From Ariolimax columbianus (lineage: Eukaryota > Mollusca > Gastropoda > Stylommatophora > Arionidae): a stretch of 64,000 nucleotides of DNA. Made by a program: the position numbers and the translations under genes. Where the stretch lies: assembly GCA_036924085.1 (NCBI GenBank), contig JAVGWX010000018.1, forward strand, positions 26,671,563-26,735,562. The letters run 5' to 3'. Positions 21,953 to 31,640 of this stretch are shown here, in pieces. Each line of letters begins with the position of its first letter. The first letter of the stretch is position 1. The notes under the pieces are model-generated. The model saw only the letters and a list, made by a program, of their open reading frames with translations, searched no databases and was not told the DNA's origin.

Positions 21953-22255
21953 AAAAAGAAACTACTAGACATCATAAATGTAAGCTTGAAATAATGGACA
22001 GTGTCGCAAATGTGGAAGAAAGCAGCCATCATTTCTTTATTACACAGTTTGGTAAAGACATAACAAAAGCTGACAGCTATAGACCCATCAGTTTGCTTAG
22101 CTGCTCTTGTAAAACTGTTAGAAAGACTCATACATACCGGATTTATGTGGCATTTGGAAAGTAAAAACTGGATTATTCCACAACAAACTGGCGTCTCAGG
22201 AGATTCACCACTAAAAGTATAGAAGTGTTGATTGATTTGCATCTCGTTGGACAGG

Positions 22256-22755
22256 CTGCTGTAGCCCATTAAGTTTCAGAGAGTACGGTGTAAAGGTGCT
22301 GTAGAGTCTTGACCATCATGTTGGCACCTGACTCTGACGTTCGGCAATGGGCGCTGGATAAAAATTATGTTCTTTTTCGTAAATTATTTTTGAAGGATGG
22401 ATTCCATACAAACGTTGAAAGTGCAATTATTAGACTTGATTTGATTTTATCCTTCCACTTGTGTTGTTAAGCGTTGTGGGCCGCTGCTATTTCTACTCTA
22501 GAGCTGTGTGTTGGTTCGGTCGTTATAAGAGGTGTGGTCAGCCGCCATTTCTACTCTTGCTTCGGTCGTTATAAGATGCGTGGGGAGCTGCCATTTCTAC
22601 ACTTGGACTGATTGTCGCTTCCGTCGTTATACACGCTCGTCTTGTGTTAGAAAACGATAACAATGTCATGCGATATGTGACGTCCCATTATTCCAACCAC
22701 CCGTCCTCCCCTTCGCCAAAACATTGTTTTTAATTTTACCAATAAACAACCCTTG
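22256..22755. other. Unassigned intron sequence
   Basis: TTCGGTCGTTATAAGA and GCCATTTCTAC recur two to three times at 22480-22600, a weak local repeat. No gene was recognised. Confidence 0.45.
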
Positions 22756-25360
22756 TAAGAAAGTACATTTGTAAGTCAATTTATCAGCTCTGTAGTAATG
22801 TAAGAAAGTAAGTTTGTAAGTCAATTTATCAGCTCTGTAGTAATGTAAGAAAGTAAGTTTGTAAGTCAATTTATCAGCTCTGTAGTAATGTAAGAAAGTA
22901 AGTTTGTAAGTCAATTTATCAGCTCTGTAGTAATGTAAGAAAGTAAGTTTGTAAGTCAATTTATCAGCTCTGTAGTAATGTAAGAAAGTAAGTTTGTAAG
23001 TCAATTTATCAGCTCTGTAGTAATGTAAGAAAGTACGTTTGTAAGTCAATTTATCAGCTCTGTAGTATTGTAAGAAAGTAAGTTTGTAAGTCAATTTATC
23101 AGCTCTGTAGTAATGTAAGAAAGTAAGTTTGTAAGTCAATTTATCAGCTCTGTAGTAATGTAAGAAAGTAAGTTTGTAAGTCAATTTATCAGCTCTGTAG
23201 TAATGTAAGAAAGTAAGTTTGTAAGTCAATTTATCAGCTCTGTAGTAATGTAAGAAAGTAAGTTTGTAAGTCAATTTATCAGCTCTGTAGTAATGTAAGA
23301 AAGTAAGTTTGTAAATCAATTTATCAGCTCTGTAGTAATGTAAGAAAGTAAGTTTGTAAGTCAATTTATCAGCTCTGTAGTAATGTAAGAAAGTAAGTTT
23401 GTAAGTCAATTTATCAGCTCTGTAGTAATGTAAGAAAGTAAGTTTGTAAGTCAATTTATCAGCTCTGTAGTAATGTAAGAAAGTAAGTTTGTAAGTCAAT
23501 TTATCAGCTCTGTAGTAATGTAAGAAAGTAAGTTTGTAAGTCAATTTATCAGCTCTGTAGTAATGTAAGAAAGTAAGTTTGTAAGTCAATTTATCAGCTC
23601 TGTAGTAATGTAAGAAAGTAAGTTTGTAAGTCAATTTATCAGCTCTGTAGTAATGTAAGAAAGTACGTTTGTAAGTCAATTTATCAGCTCTGTAGTATTG
23701 TAAGAAAGTAAGTTTGTAAGTCAATTTATCAGCTCTGTAGTAATGTAAGAAAGTAAGTTTGTAAGTCAATTTATCAGCTCTGTAGTAATGTAAGAAAGTA
23801 AGTTTGTAAGTCAATTTATCAGCTCTGTAGTAATGTAAGAAAGTAAGTTTGTAAGTCAATTTATCAGCTCTGTAGTAATGTAAGAAAGTAAGTTTGTAAG
23901 TCAATTTATCAGCTCTGTAGTAATGTAAGAAAGTAAGTTTGTAAGTCAATTTATCAGCTCTGTAGTAATGTAAGAAAGTAAGTTTGTAAGTCAATTTATC
24001 AGCTCTGTAGTATTGTAAGAAAGTAAGTTTGTAAGTCAATTTATCAGCTCTGTAGTAATGTAAGAAAGTAAGTTTGTAAGTCAATTTATCAGCTCTGTAG
24101 TAATGTAAGAAAGTAAGTTTGTAAGTCAATTTATCAGCTCTGTAGTAATGTAAGAAAGTAAGTTTGTAAGTCAATTTATCAGCTCTGTAGTAATGTAAGA
24201 AAGTAAGTTTGTAAGTCAATTTATCAGCTCTGTAGTAATGTAAGAAAGTAAGTTTGTAAGTCAATTTATCAGCTCTGTAGTAATGTAAGAAAGTAAGTTT
24301 GTAAGTCAATTTATCAGCTCTGTAGTAATGTAAGAAAGTAAGTTTGTAAATCAATTTATCAGCTCTGTAGTAATGTAAGAAAGTAAGTTTGTAAGTCAAT
24401 TTATCAGCTCTGTAGTAATGTAAGAAAGTAAGTTTGTAAGTCAATTTATCAGCTCTGTAGTAATGTAAGAAAGTAAGTTTGTAAGTCAATTTATCAGCTC
24501 TGTAGTAATGTAAGAAAGTAAGTTTGTAAGTCAATTTATCAGCTCTGTAGTAATGTAAGAAAGTAAGTTTGTAAGTCAATTTATCAGCTCTGTAGTATTG
24601 TAAGAAAGTAAGTTTGTAAGTCAATTTATCAGCTCTGTAGTAATGTAAGAAAGTAAGTTTGAAAGTCAATTTATCAGCTCTGTAGTATTGTAAGAAACTA
24701 AGTTTGTAAGTCAATTTATCAGCTCTGTAGTATTGTAAGAAAGTAAGTTTGTAAGTCAATTTATCAGCTCTGTAGTATTGTAAGAAAGTAAGTTTGTAAG
24801 TCAATTTATCAGCTCTATAGTATTGTAAGAAAGTAAGTTTGTAAGTGAATTTATCAGCTCTGTAGTATTGTAAGAAAGTAAGTTTGTAAGTCAATTTATC
24901 AGCTCTGTAGTAATGTAAGAAAGTAAGTTTGTAAGTCAATTTATCAGCTCTGTAGTATTGTAAGAAAGTAAGTTTGTAAGTCAATTTATCAGCTCTGTAG
25001 TATTGTAAGAAAGTAAGTTTGTAAGTCAATTTATCAGCTCTGTAGTAATGTAAGAAAGTAAGTTTGTAAGTCAATTTATCAGCTCTGTAGTAATGTAAGA
25101 AAGTAAGTTTGTAAGTCAATTTATCAGCTCTGTAGTAATGTAAGAAAGTAAGTTTGTAAGTCAATTTATCAGCTCTGTAGTAATGTAAGAAAGTAAGTTT
25201 GTAAGTCAATTTATCAGCTCTGTAGTAATGTAAGAAAGTAAGTTTGTAAGTCAATTTATCAGCTATGTAGTATTGTAAGAAAGTAAGTGTGTAAGTCAAT
25301 TTATCAGCTCTGTAGTAGTGTAAGAAAGTAAGTTTGTAAGACAATTTATCGGCTATTTAG
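22756..25360. repeat. 45-bp minisatellite, 58 copies
   Basis: Units start at 22756 and every 45 bp to 25321. The core is TAAGAAAGTAAGTTTGTAAG followed by TCAATTTATCAGCTCTGTAG and TAATG or TATTG. Because 45 is divisible by three and one minus frame has no stop, an 892-residue open frame (22666-25344) arises with a 15-residue repeat (LTFLHYYRADKLTYK). This looks like an artefact: no non-repeat domain, no codon-position bias in the variants. Two variants occur as a linked pair twice, 14 units apart (AGTACGTTT with TATTG at about 23035 and 23665), suggesting block duplication. Confidence 0.96.
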
Positions 25361-25361
25361 C

Positions 25362-25698
25362 CTTGGAGGAAATACGAGATAGAATTACAACAGCAATAGG
25401 GCCTTTTGGAGACCTCTTGGCAACTGTCAAAAGAAGGAAACTCGTTTTGTACGGTCACATATCGAGATAAAATGGTCTTGCAAATACAATCCTCTACGGA
25501 AAGGTGCATGGCAGACGACGAAGAGGCCGGTCCAAAAAGAGATGGGAGGACAACATAAAAGAATGGAACCAATTGTGACCAGAAAAGTCAAAGGCAGCGG
25601 TATCTGACAGAGAGGGTTGGCGTGCCATTGTGAGGATGTCTTCATGTGTGCCCCAACGACCTCACCGGTTATGGGATGACCTAATCTGACCTGACCTT
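25362..25698 (+). mobile_element. LINE 3' end (type B) embedded in the 45-bp array
   Basis: The + strand reads ATVKRRKLVLYGHIS, GLANTILYGKVHGRRRRGRS, KKRWEDNIKEWNQL and SSCVPQRPHRLWDDL, the C-terminus of the type B LINE, ending with a CTGACCTGACC tail. It is 5' truncated and sits between array sub-types (AGCTC before, CGTCTC after). It therefore inserted in, or was captured by, the array. Confidence 0.88.
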
Positions 25699-25701
25699 TA
25701 G

Positions 25702-25925
25702 CATTGTAAGAAAGTAAGTTTGTAAGTCAATTTATCGTCTCTGTAGCATTTTAAGAAAGCTAGTTTGCAAGTCAATTTATCGTCTCTGTAGCATTGTAAG
25801 AAAGTGAGTTTGCAAGTCAATTTATCGTCTCTGTAGCATTGTAAGAAAGTAAGTTTGCAAGTCAATTTATCGTCTCTGTAGCATTGTATAAACGTTTATA
25901 ATCCAATATATCTGCTCTGTAAGAA
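25702..25925. repeat. 45-bp minisatellite, right-hand continuation (about 4.5 copies)
   Basis: Units at 25707, 25752, 25797 and 25842 match the left array except for a consistent CGTCTC in place of AGCTC and GCATTG in place of TAATG. The two sides have diverged as separate sub-arrays. Confidence 0.92.
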
Positions 25926-26371
25926 AGATTTTAAGCCGATTTTTCGGTTCTGGGAGTGAACCAGATAGAAAAAAAGTTGAAGATTATCTCAGAGTAGTAA
26001 TGTCAGATATCGATCATGAGAGCTAAGTTCCCAATGAACATCCTAAATCCCAAGCCCAAGTCCAAGTCGTAGGAGTTTAAAACAGTGCAGGTAATATATT
26101 ACTACTAAGCATCGCTGGCCAACAGGGAGATGTCACATCTATGATAGATATAGCAAGTCAGCAAGCAGTATCCTATTGCTATGAAGCCAAAAAAAAAGGA
26201 AGCTTAAACGGACTCATCTTAAAGGATTACGAACTGGAAATGTCAGAGAATTCAGATATCGGCACTCTGCTAAAACACTAACATTCAATGTAAGGGGGCT
26301 TCATGAAAAGAATCCGGAGCTGATCAAAATTCTGAGGGGGTAACGGAAAATGGAATTCTTTAGTTTATTAA
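25926..26371. other. Unassigned intron sequence
   Basis: A stretch near 26255-26340 (NSDIGTLLKH, TFNVRGLHEKNPELIKIL) looks like the start of a LINE endonuclease ORF (usually T-x-NVRGL) but is too short to assign firmly. Confidence 0.4.
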
Positions 26372-26440
26372 ATGTCTTCTTCATCATCGTTCGTTCTCAT
26401 TCTCCCGCTACCAAACTCTAAAAAAGACTTTGTAAGTAGG
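26372..26440 (+). repeat. Dispersed repeat piece shared with 18918-18985
   Basis: CGTTCGTTCTCA-x-TCTCCCGC and CTACCAAAC are common to both loci. The SINE at 26440 is inserted directly downstream. Confidence 0.6.
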
Positions 26441-26699
26441 TTTTTGTGTGTTTACTTGTTTTGCGTTCGCTTTATTTCTCTAATCCCCAAGGCGGTGTGC
26501 GTTGCACTGTGGTTTTTATTTTGCGCCTGTCGGCCCATTGCATCCGACTTCAGCAAGCATTTTATGTAAGAGTCTGCTTCCTCCTGCATTTTGTAAGGGT
26601 TTGCTTATCCGGGGTAACGGCCGGTGCTGTGATGGGGATCGAACCCAACACCTTCTTCTTGTGAGCCGTGCCACTTAACTACTAGCCCACGACGTCCAC
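26440..26699 (-). mobile_element. tRNA-derived SINE, family B (copy 4, inverted)
   Basis: Reverse complement of family B: the T-rich tail side is at 26440, and the tRNA-like head, including GGGATCGAACCC (B box complement), is at 26633-26695. A short direct repeat, GTAAGTAG, flanks it (26432-26439 and 26700-26707). Confidence 0.9.
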
Positions 26700-26707
26700 G
26701 TAAGTAG

Positions 26708-26990
26708 ATATCAGGTCAGGTCATCCCGTAACCGGTGAGGTCGTTGGGGCACACATGAAGACATCCCCACAACACCACGCCACCCTTCTCTCTCAGTGGC
26801 CGCAGCCTGTGCCTCTTCTGGTCGGAGATTGGTCCATTCTTTTATGTTGTTCTACCACCTCTTTTTGGGAAGACCTCTTCGTCGTCTGCCATGCACCTTT
26901 CCGTAGAGGATCGTATTTGCAAGACCATTTGATCTCGACATGTGACCGTACCAAACGAGTTTCCTTCTTGTGACAGTTGCCAAGAGGTAG
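26708..26990 (-). mobile_element. LINE 3' end (type B), inverted relative to 25362
   Basis: The minus strand encodes the same C-terminus as 25362-25698 (SSCVPQRP-like end, KKEVVEQH frame variants). Its 3' tail on the + strand is TCAGGTCAGGTCATCCC. With 25362-25698 it forms an inverted pair about 1 kb apart. Confidence 0.8.
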
Positions 26991-27482
26991 ATAAAAGAAC
27001 AAGAAAATATTGGTGAAAATTACGTTTTTTTTTCTTACAGGCAACTACTATTTATACCAAAACATGTTGTTTTTGTTTTTTTTGTTTTGGCGTTTATAGG
27101 AGTGTAATTTCGAAACACGAAAAGGTCCCACTAACGGCGGCTGTTAGCACAGTTTCAGCTTTCTAGATTAAGGTTAAGTTGGTTAAAATAGGAGAAATAG
27201 AAGTCCACGCAAATGCACAGCGTTGATGACAAGTTAAATAAAAGCTCGTGAAAAGGGGGCAGAACAGGATGGAGACCCACATCAACTATGTCATGGTATG
27301 GTGACGTCACCTACCGACCAAGATGGCGGTACTCCGCAAAAGACGGTTGAAAAATCATCTTATTGGTTTGTCCTGCGTTATAAACTGGATTTAATTAAAC
27401 CTTCAAATAGATCGTCTGGCACAAGCTACTGGTGTGTATGGTAGCTAGAAGAGTGTTATTATGAGTTGCTGTGTATTTCTTA
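26991..27482. other. Unassigned intron sequence
   Basis: No exon-like or repeat match was recognised. Confidence 0.4.
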
Positions 27483-28175
27483 ACTTAACTTAACGCCTTT
27501 ATACTGGTTTAGAAGACCTTGCAAAGTCTGTATACAACCAGTTTCATTTACATCACTTTGTTTTAACAGCTATGGGCATCCAATTTATTCTTAAATGCAT
27601 TAACTTTCCCTGCCTCCACTACCTCCCATGGCAATGCATTCCAAGCATTCACCACTCTCTGACTAAAAAAATATTTCTTAATATCTAATCTGGACCTCTC
27701 TTTAGTCAACTTGTAGCTATGCCCTCTTGTTATTGTGGATGGCCGTATTTTAAAAAACTTGTTATAGTCTAATTTATCCATTCCTCTGATCATCTTATAA
27801 ACCTGTATTAAGTCACCACGAATTCTTCTCTCTTCTAGACAATGTAGGCCGGTTTTTTTGAGTCTTTCCTCATAACTGTAATTCTGGAATCCCACTATCA
27901 GCTTCGTCGCTCTTTTTTGTATTCTTTCCAGCATGTTTAAATCCCCTCTATGATAAGGACTCCACACCTGTACACAGTACTCCAATCTAGGTCTAACTAA
28001 TGCTTTATACAGTTTGACTATCACTTCCTTGCTCCTATGTTTAATATTTCTTGTTATCATACCTAACATTGCATTTGCCTTTTTCACTCCTACCTGAACT
28101 TCTCACTCACCTTACTTGTATGATCTATTATAACCCCTAGGTCCCTTTTATCTATCTTTCTAATATTTCGTCATG
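27483..28175 (-). mobile_element. CR1-like LINE 3' end, best-preserved copy
   Basis: A 174-residue frame (28087-27563) runs MKKANAMLGMITRN, RPRLEYCVQVWSPYHRGDL, MLERIQKRATKLIVGFQN, HCLEERRIRGDLIQVYKM, RVVNAWNALPWEVVEA, NAFKNKLDAHS. This is the RT thumb and C-terminus of a non-LTR element, ending with the family's 3' UTR and TTAACTTAAC-type terminal repeats (27478-27495). Intact frame suggests a younger copy. It is 5' truncated before the catalytic palm. Confidence 0.92.
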
Positions 28176-28625
28176 TAAAGGCAAGCCGGAATAATTTCCT
28201 AGTCAATGTGGCGCAAATGGATGTCCAGCAACAATCGACTAGTTATTCAGTTGTTCTTGCCATTGACGAAATGTGTGTGACTTGTATCTTTGGATCGTGC
28301 ACATCATCACAATTTGGCTGGATTACCCCCGCTGCCTCCTGCGAGTTTCATGAAAGCCGGAATAGCCATTATGTCTCTGTCATTATGTGGGCGCTTTGAC
28401 TTTCACTCTGTGACAACACTTTGTGAATATCTGGAACATTATTTGGCACTTACAGTTTCCTGTTCCATTTGTTATGAACATATATTTAGTCCGGGTTATC
28501 CTTTAGACTGGTTAATACGTTCGTTTTTTGTGTGTTTTCTTCCGTCCGATTATCCTAGAATAGACATGGGCTTTATGAATAGCACAACTCTTAAACCTGT
28601 TTCGCAATTCACGGTCTAGTTCACA
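28176..28625. other. Unassigned intron sequence
   Basis: Overlapping short frames (28208-28399, 28290-28619) show no recognisable domain. Confidence 0.4.
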
Positions 28626-29000
28626 CGGCTGAACTTCACGAGATTGGCGATCTTCGTCCTAGCTGCAAACAATGTCAGGTTTGGTGTTTGAAATTTAGAC
28701 ACGACTTTAATGAACTAGAACACAGCCTGCGAGAGATTCGTAGTTCACTCACAAGTTGAGAAGTCCCTACGACCTCTTGCGGTTATCGGAAAGGAACGAT
28801 AGACAACGTTAGCTGTTCTCCCCACTCCGCTGCCTTGCGGGATACCTCTTTACGGGAAAGGCTTCGGGAGTAAACCCTGTGGAAAAAATCTACATCCTGT
28901 GCTATCTTAATAATATCCAGTCGTCTTGATAAAAGTAGCTGGCCAAAGGTAGCTCAGGACCAGAGAGTGAGGTTGACAAAAGGTGCAGTTCTACTTCACT
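28626..29000 (+). repeat. Dispersed repeat F, copy 2
   Basis: The start (GGCTGAACTTCACGAGATTGG) matches 58690-58710 (CGAACTTCACAAGATTGG). The centre (CTCCGCTGCCTTGCGGGA, CGGGAGTAAACC) matches 15530-15590. Three partial copies thus overlap into one longer non-coding repeat. Confidence 0.6.
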
Positions 29001-29764
29001 TTAATCCAAATCACCACACTAGTCACCCATTTCAGCAGACACAGCAACAGAAAGGAGTGTCCACACGGCTAAACAAAGAGAGTGCTCTCTTCACATGTGA
29101 TGGACGAACATTACTTGTTGTATTGTACATTTAGAGCAAGCACAATTCATTAATGAAACAGAATACTAAAATGAAAGACTATTACGTCTACAAACTATTG
29201 CTAGTGGACAAACAGCGACAAAATCCCTAGTCGCCCAATGCAACGCCGGCAGAAATAAGGTAAAAGGTGAAGGTCAGTCCCATAGCAACAATTGATGTCG
29301 GGATGAAGATAACTCTTCGTGTACAAAGTCGCAACCTGTATGAGGTAGGGTGGCCAGTTCCCTTCTTTGCTGTTTTTAACCTTCCTCAACCCATTTACAG
29401 CTGGGTCGATTTGAGGAGCGGACTTACCAGGCACGAACCACGTCCGAATTTTGTCTGTCCGTTCGTGAACTCGAACTCTGGCATGTTTTAATCAATGAGG
29501 ACATGTGGGGATTCTTTGAGTGTCTTTCAGGTGGTAGTAATATTGTCAATGGGAACAATCGTTTTATCGCTTCTTTTTTTTCTTTCTTCGTTTGCCCTTC
29601 TGCTTTTGCTCTGAGGCATCGCAGCGAGGCGGGATTCGTAGATTTCGTGTTTCCGCCAAGTGAGAGACTTAAGCTGTCCTTAGATGTAACTTTCTGATAG
29701 TGTGAGAGACACTATCGATCGACCATATATCGAGGCCTGCCTCTTGTTTGTGGACCGTAGACTT
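29001..29764. other. Unassigned intron sequence
   Basis: No supported exon or repeat was seen. Confidence 0.4.
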
Positions 29765-30126
29765 ACCTACATATGATATGCTCTGGCTGCAGGTTGGACA
29801 AAATGCATTCTTACTAAATAACAAAACCACTTGATTTGTTTGGAGTCAATGTGGGCACTAACTGGGTTTGTACACAGTATCTGCCTCAACGTGGTGTTGC
29901 GGATTCGGTTACGGGTTGTCTTTCCGGTTGCACTTCTCACACAGCACATCTCCCAGCCTTGCATCTTACTCTTATTTGTTTCTAGTAAGGACCAAGATTG
30001 ACATTCGTAACACAGTGTAGGAAAAAACAGTGCATTTGTTTGCCTCGTAGTTGAAAGAAGCACTCTTGGATGTTTCAAAAGCAGTGCAATTTGGCAATGG
30101 ACACTGTTCGCCTTTGCTCTTTGCAT
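29765..30126 (-). mobile_element. LINE 3' end (type C)
   Basis: The minus strand has HPRVLLSTTRQTN, FFPTLCYECQSWSLLE, MCCVRSATGKTTRNRI and HIDSKQIKWFCYLVRM. This corresponds to LCYQCQTWTL ... EMRCLR ... R-x-x-IKW-x-G-x-x-x-RM in the type C family. Frame is open but residues are degraded and the 5' part is missing. Confidence 0.78.
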
Positions 30127-30419
30127 TACAATGTGTTCAATGAAATATCAAAGAAAAGCTTTGGTGCCATCTGTAGAGATAAAATGATGATTTTAGAAAT
30201 ACACCGAGGCCTATCACTTGTACTGGATACATATCAAAACAAAATAGAAGGAAATGCAACCTGATCAACTACCACTGCGCGCTTGCAACAGAAGATGATT
30301 GGCTACACGGCACAAGGCAGATATTTCATATAAATAGTACAAGAGAACGGGCCTTGACCAACCGACGCAATACAACTAGTTCAAGAAAGATAACTTAAGC
30401 TCCGGGAACTGAGACGCTA

Positions 30420-30737
30420 GTCTAGTCAGGCACAACATACTGACCAGGACGTCGCGTCCGGGTCAGGCACAATGCACCGACCAAGACCACAATCTCTCTT
30501 CCATGTTGCGTTCCCTGGAAACAGGTTGTTTTCAAGGCAGCCTGGCTGATGAGATGTGGATCGATGTGATCCTCGTTGTAGTTAGCGCCACGCAGATGAA
30601 GCCAAGAATAGCACAACCACCTGGAGGGCTGCGGTCCACCTTCATCAGCATGCTCGGGATGCGAGGAAAGCTACTACAACCCACCACTTAACACTCCTTT
30701 TCAGGCGCACAAAAGAGTAAACTTACTCTTTATGGGC

Positions 30738-30745
<8 letters not shown>
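30420..30745 (+). repeat. Dispersed repeat C, copy 2
   Basis: Fuller copy: CAGGCACAAC...GACCA start, CCCTGGAAACAGG, a central GCGCCACGCAGATG, GGAAAGCTACTACAAC, AAAGAGTAAACTTACTC, then a CAA tail. Aligns with 43905-44215. Confidence 0.82.
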
Positions 30746-30771
<26 letters not shown>

Positions 30772-30843
30772 ACAACAACGACAACGACAACAGCAACAAC
30801 AACGACAACGACAACAACAACAACAACGACAACAACGACAACT
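30737..30843. repeat. (CAA/CGA)n microsatellite, tail of repeat C
   Basis: CAACAACAACGACAAC-type run directly downstream of repeat C, consistent with expansion of its CAA tail. Confidence 0.92.
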
Positions 30844-31284
30844 TAAGCTCCATACGAGTAGAAAGTAGGTAATTAAAGTAAAGCATCTTTTTGGTGATTT
30901 GTGCATTGGGATACTAGTTGTCTTGTTCTTTTCTCTATTATTTTTATTTAGCGATTTTGTTTAGTCGATTACTCATTTTGCTATTTCGTCTTGTTATTTG
31001 ATAAGCAATATCATATTTCTTGACGTCAGCAATGTTTTGTAGATTAGCTTCATATTCTGGATTGGTTATTTAACCTGAGCATTCCAGAAAACTGTTTTGC
31101 TATCTTTGCGTTGTCTTAAGTTTTTTTGTTTGTTCCATTAACCTTATTATGTGTATGGATGTTATAAAGATGGTCCGTTCACTGTTTATGCCTTTCGTTT
31201 CTGTATCTAGTGTATATTATTATTTCGTTGCACATTTCTTTGATATCACCTTCCTCGTTTTATTTCTCTATATTAGACTTAGTC
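30844..31284. other. Unassigned AT-rich intron sequence
   Basis: No exon or repeat was recognised. Confidence 0.4.
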
Positions 31285-31640
31285 TTAGACGACATGTACT
31301 TCTGTGAAGTTCTCAGCTCTGGAATCAGAGTCGGTGTAGCCAGGATGATGATTTCCTGCTTAGCAGGCTAGGTTCAAGCGGCTTATTACTCCGCTGCGTT
31401 GGGACAAACGCCGCGGATGGTGGTTAATAGATGTGTGAGTCCATCTTAATATACTAAAACACTAGACCAACGTAGATCCGTAGCGTGTTAGGCGCCATCT
31501 ATGCTGCTCTTAATACACTTCCTAACCTAGGCCGGTGTTATGCCATGTCACACAGTTAGTCGCCTCTTACACCACGCTCCCTGTGAGGCAGTGGTGCTAT
31601 TCTTGTCCTTGTCATACACAAAGATTCCAACAGACCACTC
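31285..31640 (+). repeat. Dispersed repeat D, copy 2
   Basis: Aligns along its length with 4466-4823 and inverted 55515-55905 (TTCTCAGCTCTGGAAT, TGCTTAGCAGGCTAGG, CGGTGTTATGCCATGTCACA). It ends immediately before the 3' tail of the LINE at 31641. Confidence 0.85.

Larger units (their letters stand above)
20160..22255 (+). mobile_element. LINE remnant (linker and RT) interrupted by another LINE (type J)
   Basis: On the + strand, YNHKKANWEHLTRLTLENIS resembles the NYKKA-x-W segment after the endonuclease. CSEDLHTLKQELSTDRELTD follows (normally W-x-x-L-x-x-L), and beyond the insertion at 21280-21952 the RT opening DITKADSYRPISLLSC appears (22050-22110). It contains a 46-bp x3 internal array (20521-20658). 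Frame breaks throughout; the palm domain is absent. Confidence 0.62.

Noticed and set aside
22666..25344. 892-codon minus-strand open frame as a repeat protein gene
   Set aside because: It is entirely the 45-bp minisatellite read in a stop-free frame, with no unique domain, no splice or promoter context and no codon-position bias in the variants.
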